Made by a program: the position numbers and the translations under genes | Shown here: piece after piece, positions 1 to 5,312 of the stretch | Numbering within the stretch: position 1 is the stretch's first letter | Layout: each line of letters opens with the position of its first letter | Assembly (NCBI GenBank): GCA_035627675.1 | Contig: DASPLH010000080.1 | Location: 1 to 9,068, forward strand | Source of the DNA: DASPLH01 sp035627675 | GTDB lineage: Bacteria; Acidobacteriota; Terriglobia; Terriglobales; Acidobacteriaceae | Length of the DNA: 9,068 nucleotides | Direction: 5' to 3' | Notes under the pieces: model-generated | Databases searched by the model: none | What the model saw: only the letters and a program-made list of their open reading frames with translations | Told to the model about the DNA's origin: nothing

Positions 1-1
1 C

Positions 2-703
2 TACGGAACTCCGGACGATTTCGTCGCCGATGACGGGCGCGAACGGCGCTTTTTCGTGCGCGTGTACCTGCTGATGTTCGCGGGGTTGCTGGTATCGGCG
101 GCGGTTGCGTACTGGATGGTCACGCGCGTCCGGGTGCAGGAAGACGTGGTCGAGAACGAGCTTGCGTTCCAGGCGCTGCTCGCGTTCGAGATTGTCAGTG
201 CAGGCGTGCTCGCACGCTTCGTTCCCAGGCTTGGACTCGCCGGCGCTGCCGCTATCTTCTTCGGCTACGCGGCATTCAATGGCGTGTCGTTTTCGTTTTT
301 CCTGATGTTTGTCCCGCCGGACGCGCTCGCCTACGGATTTGTCATTTGTGCGGCACTCTTTGGACTGATGGCCGTGTTTGGGCAGTACTCGCAGAGGCAG
401 CCCGGCTCCGGATACGCGCTGTGCGTCATGTTCGGCGGGGGAATCGCCCTCGTCGTTGCGGCAAACCTGCTGCGTGGGAGCTCTGTCGCTTACTGGGCGA
501 CGTCTTACCTGGGCGTCATAACGTTCTCGTGCCTCACGGCTACGCACGTGCAGAACCTTAGGGACCTGGCGCTGGAATTCGACGACGACCCTCAGCAGTG
601 GAAGGCTCCGGTTTGCGGTGCGCTCCTGCTGTATCTGGACCTGGTCAACCTGTACCTGATCGTCGTTCGGATGCTGGGGCTGGCCCGCAGCCGCCGGCAA
701 TGA
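2..703 (+). CDS. Bax inhibitor-1 (BI-1/YbhL) family membrane protein, 5' partial
   Basis: Predicted seven-helix inner-membrane protein of the Bax inhibitor-1 family; relatives of E. coli YbhL/YccA act as pH-sensitive ion or calcium leak channels or interact with membrane proteases, but this member's role is not known. The reading frame is open from base 2 to the TGA at 701-703 (233 residues visible), with alternating hydrophobic stretches from about residue 22 to the end. It has the family's N-terminal RVYLLMFAGLL segment, the central FFGYAAFNGVSFS helix and the closing LYLDLVNLYLIVVRMLG helix. A GTG at 56 could serve as a start, but the residues before it are colinear with BI-1 N-termini and the family is usually 220-240 residues long, so the true start probably lies just left of the window. 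The gene is followed by about 230 bases of non-coding DNA. Family assignment is from motif recognition only. Confidence 0.86.
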   Translation, partial: YGTPDDFVADDGRERRFFVRVYLLMFAGLLVSAAVAYWMVTRVRVQEDVVENELAFQALLAFEIVSAGVLARFVPRLGLAGAAAIFFGYAAFNGVSFSFFLMFVPPDALAYGFVICAALFGLMAVFGQYSQRQPGSGYALCVMFGGGIALVVAANLLRGSSVAYWATSYLGVITFSCLTATHVQNLRDLALEFDDDPQQWKAPVCGALLLYLDLVNLYLIVVRMLGLARSRRQ

Positions 704-808
704 CTTCGGCGTGGGCGAAGCGGTAGAAACTCCCGGAAGGCGGAAAATCCTACCGGGTATATCCCGAGATCGTCGCCTGTAAGTGCTTGAAACGCAATGT
801 GCTGGGGC

Positions 809-825
809 TTGGCACGGGGAGTGCA
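809..825 (+). promoter_or_regulatory. Sigma-54 (RpoN) promoter, -24/-12
   Basis: The stretch TTGGCACGGGGAGTGCA matches the sigma-54 consensus YTGGCACG-N4-TTGCW at every defined position except the first T of the -12 element. The invariant GG (811-812) and GC (823-824) are separated by exactly 10 bases, as required. Transcription is predicted to begin near 836 on the plus strand. No plus-strand gene follows until 1749. The first structure downstream is the hairpin at 855-902, so the promoter seems to drive a short RNA. Upstream, 721-766 holds short inverted repeats (CGGTAG at 721-726 with CTACCG at 750-755, CGGG-tatat-CCCG at 754-766). These could be activator sites, but they are too short to be sure. 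Confidence 0.7.
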
Positions 826-835
826 ATTAGGAAGG

Positions 836-905
836 TCAAGACGAAGTGGCGCGTAAGGGGCCCTTCGGGTGGACTCGGCCAGAGACACCCGAAGGGCCCC
901 TTTCA
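836..905 (+). ncRNA. Candidate sigma-54-driven short RNA (about 70 nt)
   Basis: Inferred from the sigma-54 promoter at 809-825 (predicted start near 836) and the hairpin with TTT at 855-903. The RNA would be an unstructured 5' segment of about 19 nt followed by a 17-bp hairpin with a 14-nt loop (872-885). No convincing open reading frame fits: plus-strand frames here run into the antisense of the next gene and look like shadows. It lies 3' of the BI-1 gene and convergent with the small gene ending at 937. The boundaries are predictions, and no known RNA family was recognised. Confidence 0.35.
855..902 (+). terminator. Strong hairpin terminator, possibly bidirectional
   Basis: A perfect 17-bp inverted repeat: the arm AAGGGGCCCTTCGGGTG (855-871) pairs with CACCCGAAGGGCCCCTT (886-902) around a 14-base loop. 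On the plus strand it ends in TTT then C, a short T-tract. It sits between convergent units: the BI-1 gene and sigma-54 promoter on the plus strand, and the tlpA-type/small-protein pair on the minus strand ending at 937. Read from the minus strand it is followed by only two Ts, so termination in that direction would be weaker. Each arm also contains a smaller self-complementary CCC-TTC-GGG or CCC-GAA-GGG core. Confidence 0.75.
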
Positions 906-936
906 TTGTGCCGCAAACCACACGAGGTGCCGTGAA

Positions 937-1164
937 TCAGACGAGCGAGAGCTTGTCTCTGAGATCGAGCCCGGCATTTCTGAGCAGGCTGGAGACTGAG
1001 TCGTCCTTGAGCCGCGTGGCGTCGTATTCCACCCTGACGGTTCGGTCGGCTTCACTGAAACGGATGAGGCGGATTCCATACACCTCGCGCACGTCGTCAA
1101 CGGCGCGCATGACGGTTTCGGTCGGAACGGTTCCGTAGGAGAAGACCACTTCAACGGCAGTCAT
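937..1164 (-). CDS. Small conserved-type protein with HMA/ferredoxin-like fold pattern, no CxxC
   Basis: A 75-residue soluble protein, function unknown. Predicted secondary structure runs beta (VEVVFSYG), helix (TETVMRAVDDVREVYG), beta (IRLIRFSE), beta (RTVRVEYDATR), helix (SVSSLLRNAG), beta at the C-terminus. This is the beta-alpha-beta-beta-alpha-beta order of heavy-metal-associated domains. The metal-binding CxxC of true HMA domains is absent, and there is no cysteine at all, so it should not be called a metallochaperone. The ATG at 1164 is preceded on the minus strand by GCGAGGA about 4 nt away, an acceptable Shine-Dalgarno. It lies 59 bases downstream of the thioredoxin lipoprotein gene in the same direction, so it may be co-transcribed. 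A TATAGT (minus strand, 1203-1208) in that gap could be its own -10 box. The strong hairpin at 855-902 lies just past its stop. Confidence 0.72.
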   Translation of the reverse strand: MTAVEVVFSYGTVPTETVMRAVDDVREVYGIRLIRFSEADRTVRVEYDATRLKDDSVSSLLRNAGLDLRDKLSLV

Positions 1165-1223
1165 AAATCCTCGCGATCCATGAAGTGCTTTGTGAACAGC
1201 TCACTATAGCAGCCAGCGCTGGA

Positions 1224-1718
1224 CTAAAGCTTGTTGAGGTAGTCCAGTATCTCGGGAGACGTCCAGTTGACGGCCCCGATGAACTTGCGCTGAATCTTGC
1301 CTTCGCGATCGATGATGAAGGTCTCGGGGAAGGCGTAGGTGCCATACAGCCCGTTGGACTTGTTCTGCCCGTCTCGCACGGTGAGCAGTCCCGGCATGTT
1401 CTTCTGAACGAACTTGCGATAGCCGTCTTCATCCACGTCGGTACTGACCGCAAGGATCACCACTTTGTCTCCGAGTTTCTGCTGAAGCGCGACGAGAGAC
1501 GGAACCTCTTCGATGCACGGCGGGCACCATGTCGCCCAGAAGTTCAGGACCACGGGCTTGCCGCGGAACTGGCTCAGCGTGATGGTCTTGTCGGGATTGG
1601 CGAGGGTGAAGTCCGGCGCAACCGTACCGATCTGCGCCGGTTGGGAGTTGCGGCAGCCGGCAAGCAGCAGCGTGAACAGGACAGTCAGAGCAAGTACGAC
1701 AGGGTATGAACGCTTCAC
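1224..1718 (-). CDS. TlpA/ResA-type thioredoxin lipoprotein
   Basis: Membrane-anchored thiol-disulfide oxidoreductase acting outside the cytoplasmic membrane, of the TlpA/ResA/AhpC-TSA type that reduces disulfides in apocytochromes or other secreted proteins. The 164-residue product begins with a lipoprotein signal (MKRSYPVVLALTVLFTLLLA) and a lipobox LAGC, with lipidated Cys22. The AhpC/TSA-like segment starts at GTVAPDFTL (31-39). The redox motif WCPPC is at 64-68 and the cis-proline is in FPETF (Pro131). The frame is open upstream as far as 2414, but that part is the antisense of the glycosyltransferase. The GTG at 1718 fits because the signal peptide begins exactly there. The GGG just before it is too close for a normal Shine-Dalgarno, and a TATTAT box ends 6 bases upstream, so the message may be leaderless. 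No cytochrome c maturation gene is in view, so the partner is unknown. Confidence 0.93.
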   Translation of the reverse strand: MKRSYPVVLALTVLFTLLLAGCRNSQPAQIGTVAPDFTLANPDKTITLSQFRGKPVVLNFWATWCPPCIEEVPSLVALQQKLGDKVVILAVSTDVDEDGYRKFVQKNMPGLLTVRDGQNKSNGLYGTYAFPETFIIDREGKIQRKFIGAVNWTSPEILDYLNKL

Positions 1719-1719
1719 A

Positions 1720-1735
1720 CCCTTATAATACTGAG
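1720..1735. promoter_or_regulatory. Compact divergent promoter between thioredoxin and glycosyltransferase genes
   Basis: Only 30 bases separate the two divergent starts. The near-palindromic CTTATAATACT contains a perfect plus-strand -10 box TATAAT (1724-1729) and an overlapping minus-strand TATTAT (1725-1730). The minus-strand box ends 6 bases before the GTG at 1718, and the plus-strand box would start transcription about 13 bases before the ATG at 1749. No good TTGACA-like -35 is visible for either direction: the minus-strand candidate TTCATC at 1748-1753 has 17-base spacing but matches at only three positions. Confidence 0.45.
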
Positions 1736-1748
1736 AACGGCTGCCCGG

Positions 1749-2867
1749 ATGAACCCAGAAAACATCACCAGCGCGATCCCGGCCCGGCCCAGGGTCAGCA
1801 TCGTCGTTCCCGCCCGCAACGAAGAGGCGAACCTGGAGCGGTGTCTCCGGTCGCTGGTCGTGCAGCGCGGGGTGCGGTTCGAGGTGGTGGTGGTGGACGA
1901 CGGCTCGACCGACCGCACCCGGGAAATTGCCGAGACATTCGTCAGGGTGAAGCAGTGTCCCGTGATCGGTGCGAACGAAGACCTGGTGGCCTTCTGGCTG
2001 GTTCCGGCTCCGCCGCTCCCGGAGGGCTGGGCAGGGAAGAACAACGCATGCTGGGCCGGAGCCAGCGAATCCCGCGGCGATTGGCTGCTGTTTACCGACG
2101 CCGACACGGAACACCAGCCCGGATCGCTGGCGGAAGCCTTTCGCGAGGCGCACGAGCGCAAACTCGACCTTTTGTCGTATTCGCCTGAGCAGATACTGGC
2201 GGGTGCGGCGCAACACGCGGTGATGCCGCTGATTTTCGGCGAACTGGCGACGAGGTACCGTCCGAAGAAGATTGCCGATCCGGCGTCGCCCGAAGCCGCT
2301 GCCAACGGGCAGTACCTGTTGATCCGCCGCGGACTTTACGACCGGCTTGGCGGACACGCTGCCGTTGCCGGCAGCCTGCTGGAAGACGTCGCGATCGCCC
2401 GGGCCGCAAAGCAAAGCGGCGGGCGCATAGCCTTGAGGCTCGGGCGCGGACTGGTGACCACTCGCATGTATCGCGACTGGAAGCAGACGCGTGACGGCTG
2501 GACCAAGAACCTCGCGCTGTTGTTCCCGCGAGCGCGGAAGCTTGCGGCGCGCCGCCTGCTGGAGTTTGTAGCGCTACCGGCCTTGCCTATCGCGGCCCTG
2601 GCCGGCCATCTCGCGGGTTGGAGGTATGCCGCGATCCTTGCTATCCCGGCGGCATGGCTGTGGTGGAGGTTCTACGCCAGGGTTGTGAAAGCGCACTTTC
2701 CGGCTGCGGCTACGGCGGTCTCTTTCCTCGGACTTCCGGCGTACGCGTGGCTGCTGGTACGGTCGGCGCGGGCCCACGCCGGCGGACAGGTAAGATGGAA
2801 GGGCCGCGAGTACGAACAGATTGCGACTTCGGGCGGCACGACGGAATCCAAAGTAGCGGGTGCATGA
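1749..2867 (+). CDS. Membrane-anchored family 2 glycosyltransferase (HpnB/CrtQ-like)
   Basis: Inverting GT-A glycosyltransferase that transfers a sugar from a nucleotide-sugar donor, probably to a lipid or other membrane-associated acceptor. It starts with the GT2 strand VSIVVPARNEE (16-26). The donor-binding DDGSTD is at 50-55, WAGKNNA at 94-100, the metal-binding DAD at 117-119, a catalytic-base region LLEDVAIA around 210-217, and a QxRxW-like QTRDGW at 247-252. Three C-terminal hydrophobic segments (about 272-291, 294-312, 320-339) anchor it, followed by a short tail with VRWKGREY. Motif order and length (about 372 residues) resemble hopanoid-associated HpnB and carotenoid-type CrtQ enzymes, but no hopanoid or carotenoid gene is in view, so the acceptor is open. 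ATG 1749 has no clear Shine-Dalgarno. It lies 46 bases upstream of the first pterin synthase gene on the same strand and may be co-transcribed with it. Confidence 0.9.
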   Translation: MNPENITSAIPARPRVSIVVPARNEEANLERCLRSLVVQRGVRFEVVVVDDGSTDRTREIAETFVRVKQCPVIGANEDLVAFWLVPAPPLPEGWAGKNNACWAGASESRGDWLLFTDADTEHQPGSLAEAFREAHERKLDLLSYSPEQILAGAAQHAVMPLIFGELATRYRPKKIADPASPEAAANGQYLLIRRGLYDRLGGHAAVAGSLLEDVAIARAAKQSGGRIALRLGRGLVTTRMYRDWKQTRDGWTKNLALLFPRARKLAARRLLEFVALPALPIAALAGHLAGWRYAAILAIPAAWLWWRFYARVVKAHFPAAATAVSFLGLPAYAWLLVRSARAHAGGQVRWKGREYEQIATSGGTTESKVAGA

Positions 2868-2913
2868 CTCGAACCCGGCCGGCCGTACCCACATTCTGAG
2901 CACGACACAACCC

Positions 2914-3321
2914 ATGGTCTTCCTGACACGCAAGTCTGAATTCTCGGCCTCGCACTACTACCACAACCCGGATTTCACGCCGGAGGAAAACCGCCGCGTC
3001 TTCGGCAAGTGCAGCAACCTGAACGGTCACGGGCACAACTACACGCTCGAGGTCACGGTGAAGGGCGATGTTGACCCGAAGACCGGATTCGTCATCGACC
3101 TGAAAGAACTCAAGGACATCCTGAACCGCGAGGTGCTCGACGCCCTCGATCACCGTCACCTGAACAAGGAAGTGCCGGAGTTCGCGCTCCAGATCCCCAC
3201 GACGGAGAACATCGCCATCGCGATATGGCAGCGCCTGCAGCCGAAGCTGAACGTGGCGCGACTGCACCGCGTGCGTCTCTACGAGATGCCGGACCTCTTC
3301 GTGGACTATTACGGTGAATAG
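2914..3321 (+). CDS. 6-pyruvoyl-tetrahydropterin synthase homologue, copy 1
   Basis: Cytosolic zinc enzyme converting 7,8-dihydroneopterin triphosphate to 6-pyruvoyl-tetrahydropterin (PTPS fold). In the 135-residue product the zinc ligands are His14 (SASHYY), His39 and His41 (NGHGHNY). The catalytic cysteine is Cys33 (FGKCSN), the Asp79-His80 pair is in ALDHRH, the PTTEN motif is at 95-99, and the substrate-anchoring glutamate is Glu125. The spacing Cys-x5-His-Gly-His is that of animal-type biopterin PTPS; QueD of the queuosine pathway has Cys-x3-His-Gly-His. ATG 2914 gives the family's usual N-terminus (MVFLTRKSEFSASH). A GTG at 2860 in the same frame would overlap the glycosyltransferase by 8 bases but adds 18 unrelated residues. 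No strong Shine-Dalgarno is seen at either. The stop codon directly abuts the next start. Confidence 0.94.
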   Translation: MVFLTRKSEFSASHYYHNPDFTPEENRRVFGKCSNLNGHGHNYTLEVTVKGDVDPKTGFVIDLKELKDILNREVLDALDHRHLNKEVPEFALQIPTTENIAIAIWQRLQPKLNVARLHRVRLYEMPDLFVDYYGE

Positions 3322-3750
3322 ATGAAAGCCTATCTAACGCGCCGTTACCGGATCGCGGCTTCGCACCGGCTGCACAATGACGAGTTCTCGGCCGAACGCA
3401 ACCGGGAGACGTACGGGAAGTGCAACAATCCTCATGGGCACGGCCATAATTACGGCATCGAGGTAACGGTCAGCGGAGAGGTCAACCGGCAGACCGGCAT
3501 GGTGTGCAACCTCGGGGACCTCGACGAATGCGTAAACCGTGAGATTGTGGAGCGGTTCGACCACGAGAACCTGAACGATACGCCCGAGTTCGCCGGCATC
3601 GTTCCCACGACGGAGAATCTGGCGGAAGTGGTATTCAACATTCTGAAACGGAGCTTCACTGCTGCTCATCTGGAAAAAGTGCGGATCGAGGAGACGGCGA
3701 ATAACTCCTTCGAATACGCTGGCGGCGCGGACGCCCTCCGGACTCGCTGA
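3322..3750 (+). CDS. 6-pyruvoyl-tetrahydropterin synthase homologue, copy 2
   Basis: Second PTPS paralogue, 142 residues, beginning at the base after copy 1's TAG, so translation is probably coupled. All active-site positions are kept: zinc ligands His15, His40 and His42 (PHGHGHNY), Cys34 in YGKCNN, Asp80-His81 in RFDHEN, PTTEN at 95-99, and Glu123 or Glu124 in RIEET. The cysteine again has the Cys-x5-His-Gly-His spacing of biopterin-type PTPS. It is not a PTPS-III, the dihydroneopterin-aldolase substitute, which has glutamate in place of the cysteine. The copies are clearly divergent outside the motifs, and this one carries a longer C-terminal tail. Possible roles are a second substrate specificity, a mixed hexamer with copy 1, or a step such as sepiapterin formation; the sequence does not decide. 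GTP cyclohydrolase I follows after 45 bases. Confidence 0.93.
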   Translation: MKAYLTRRYRIAASHRLHNDEFSAERNRETYGKCNNPHGHGHNYGIEVTVSGEVNRQTGMVCNLGDLDECVNREIVERFDHENLNDTPEFAGIVPTTENLAEVVFNILKRSFTAAHLEKVRIEETANNSFEYAGGADALRTR

Positions 3751-3795
3751 GAAGGTTGCGCAGTTTTCGTCCCGCCGGGACTCGGACAGAGAGAC

Positions 3796-4425
3796 ATGAT
3801 GCATTCAAACGCAGCAGTTTCGAGAAAAATGGGAAAGACACAGGAATCGCCGTTGGCAAATGCGAGCTATGAAGAGCTCGTCAGGGAGATGCTCGCCAGG
3901 ATCGGCGAGGACCCGAACCGCGAAGGACTGCTCCAGACGCCGGCTCGCGTTGCGAAGGCGATGGACTACCTGACGCGCGGCTACACCCAGACTCCGCAAC
4001 AGGTGCTGAACAACGCCCTGTTCACCGTGGATTACGACGAGATGGTGATCGTGAAGGACATCGAGATGTTCTCGATGTGCGAACACCACATGCTGCCGTT
4101 CTACGGCAAGGTTCACATCGCGTACATCCCGAACGGCAAGGTGATCGGCCTGAGCAAGCTGCCGAGGCTTGTAGAGATTTTCGCCCGGCGGTTGCAAGTG
4201 CAGGAGCGCCTTACGACCCAGATCGCCGAAGGCGTGCAGGAGCTGATCCAACCGCAGGGAGTGGGCGTTGTGGTGGAGGCGCGGCACCTGTGCATGATGA
4301 TGCGCGGCGTCGAGAAACAGCACTCTTCGGCCGTGACCTCGGCGATGCTGGGTGTCTTCCGCGATCTCGATACCCGCACGGAGTTCCTTTCGCTAATCCG
4401 AAACAAGGCTCCGAACGGTTTCTAA
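3796..4425 (+). CDS. folE: GTP cyclohydrolase I (type IA)
   Basis: Catalyses GTP to 7,8-dihydroneopterin triphosphate plus formate, the first step of folate and biopterin synthesis; the family forms cytosolic homodecamers. The 209-residue product is the zinc-dependent IA type: ligands Cys95 and His98 in SMCEHHMLPF and Cys166 in HLCMMMRGV. It also shows the family segments REGLLQTPARVAKAM (42-56), GKVIGLSKLPRLVEIFARR (114-132), VGVVVEA (156-162) and the EKQHSS loop. ATG 3796 is followed at once by a second ATG (3799), and Met12 (MGKTQE) is another possible start; the first 20 residues are not conserved. AGAGAGA before 3796 is a weak ribosome site. It is the last gene before the hairpin at 4447-4466. 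Being next to two PTPS genes argues for supply of biopterin-like synthesis as well as folate. Confidence 0.98.
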   Translation: MMHSNAAVSRKMGKTQESPLANASYEELVREMLARIGEDPNREGLLQTPARVAKAMDYLTRGYTQTPQQVLNNALFTVDYDEMVIVKDIEMFSMCEHHMLPFYGKVHIAYIPNGKVIGLSKLPRLVEIFARRLQVQERLTTQIAEGVQELIQPQGVGVVVEARHLCMMMRGVEKQHSSAVTSAMLGVFRDLDTRTEFLSLIRNKAPNGF

Positions 4426-4446
4426 GCCGCGGCGGTCGTTTTCCAG

Positions 4447-4466
4447 GCGCGGGCTTCGGTCCGCGC
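4447..4466 (+). terminator. UUCG-tetraloop hairpin after folE
   Basis: GCGCGGGC (4447-4454), loop TTCG (4455-4458), GTCCGCGC (4459-4466): an 8-bp stem with one G-U pair closed by the extra-stable C(UUCG)G tetraloop, followed by TTTCTGCTGTTT. It begins 22 bases after the folE stop. The interrupted T-tract makes it a moderate rather than ideal intrinsic terminator. Confidence 0.65.
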
Positions 4467-4477
4467 TTTCTGCTGTT

Positions 4478-4483
4478 TACAAT
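4478..4483 (+). promoter_or_regulatory. -10-like box before the short-chain dehydrogenase
   Basis: TACAAT lies just after the folE terminator hairpin. Transcription would begin near 4490, six bases before the ATG at 4496, giving an almost leaderless message for the dehydrogenase. No clear -35 is present (TTCGGT at 4455-4460 has 17-base spacing but is part of the hairpin). Confidence 0.35.
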
Positions 4484-4495
4484 GGCGTGACAGCC

Positions 4496-5254
4496 ATGTC
4501 TTCCAAGCCGCGATCATCCCGGACGAAAGCCTCGAACAGCAACCCTCTGCAAGGGCGTGTTGCCCTCATTACCGGCGGCTCCAAGGGGATTGGGTTCGCC
4601 ATTTCGCGAGCGTTCGCTTCGCGCGGCGCCACCGTGGTGCTCACCGGACGCGATGAGCAGGCACTGTCGGCGGCCACCGCGCAGATCACCGGGGGCGGCG
4701 GAGAGGCGCTCAGCCGGCATTGCGACGTCGCCAGCGCGGAATCGGTCGCGGGGCTGTTCGTCGCCCTGCGAAAGCAGTTTGGAACACTCGACCTGGTGGT
4801 GAACAACGCCGGGATCGCCGGCCCGACGGCGAGTGTCGATCAACTCTCGCTCGATGCGTGGCGTGAAATCATCGACACCAACCTGACCGGGACCTTCCTG
4901 GTGACGAGAGCCGCGCTTCCGCTGATGCGCCGCGGAGGCACGATCGTCAACAACCTCAGCGTGGCGGCCAAGGGCACGTTCCCCGGAATGAGCGCTTACG
5001 TGGCGTCGAAGCACGGCGCGCTCGGCTTCACCGCGACCCTGCGGGAAGAACTCCGGCCGCGTGGCATCCGCGTGATCTCGCTCATCCCCGGAGCGACGGA
5101 CACGGCCATTTGGCGGCAATTCTGGCCCGAGGCTCCGCGCGAGAGAATGATGTCGCCGGAGAGTGTAGCGGAGGCGCTTGTGGCCGCCGTACTCCTGCCG
5201 GAAAACGCCTCCGTCGATGAACTCGTCATCAGTCCCGCGGCGGGAACGCTCTGA
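4496..5254 (+). CDS. Short-chain dehydrogenase/reductase, candidate pterin (sepiapterin-type) reductase
   Basis: NAD(P)H-dependent oxidoreductase with a Rossmann fold, classical SDR, 252 residues. The cofactor motif TGGSKGIG is at 26-33. An arginine directly after the second strand (LTGRD, Arg52) favours NADPH. NNAG is at 103-106, and the catalytic Ser155, Tyr168 and Lys172 are in LSV and YVASK. The PG motif follows in IPGATDT. A GTG at 4487 in frame is an alternative start. Substrate cannot be read from an SDR alone. Because it follows GTP cyclohydrolase I and two PTPS genes, reduction of a pterin side chain (sepiapterin reductase-like) is a reasonable inference. Against tight coupling, a terminator-like hairpin and a separate -10 box lie in the 70-base gap. 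It converges with the rhomboid gene, leaving 58 bases between the stops. Confidence 0.92.
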   Translation: MSSKPRSSRTKASNSNPLQGRVALITGGSKGIGFAISRAFASRGATVVLTGRDEQALSAATAQITGGGGEALSRHCDVASAESVAGLFVALRKQFGTLDLVVNNAGIAGPTASVDQLSLDAWREIIDTNLTGTFLVTRAALPLMRRGGTIVNNLSVAAKGTFPGMSAYVASKHGALGFTATLREELRPRGIRVISLIPGATDTAIWRQFWPEAPRERMMSPESVAEALVAAVLLPENASVDELVISPAAGTL

Positions 5255-5312
5255 CCGGGGCTCGCTCTATTTCTTCTGTTCTTCTCCGTACGGTTGCCGG
5301 AGCAAGGGAGTC

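Noticed and set aside
1213..1222. Perfect 10-base palindrome CCAGCGCTGG after the thioredoxin stop
   Set aside because: Too short and without a second copy or T-run to be called an operator or terminator.
1719..2414. Long minus-strand extension of the thioredoxin frame upstream of 1718
   Set aside because: It is antisense to the glycosyltransferase, has no domain character, and the lipoprotein signal peptide begins exactly at 1718.
2855..2885. tRNA T-arm-like GGGTTCGAGTC on the minus strand
   Set aside because: The flanking bases do not form a 5-bp T-stem or an acceptor stem; the resemblance is chance overlap of the glycosyltransferase end.
3769..3781. Small hairpin GTCCC-GCC-GGGAC between PTPS copy 2 and folE
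   Set aside because: Five base pairs with no T-tract; unlikely to terminate transcription in an operon gap of 45 bases.
5284..5302. Hairpin CTCCG/CGGAG between the convergent dehydrogenase and rhomboid genes
   Set aside because: Only 5 bp with a 9-base loop and no T-tract on either strand; not supported as a terminator.
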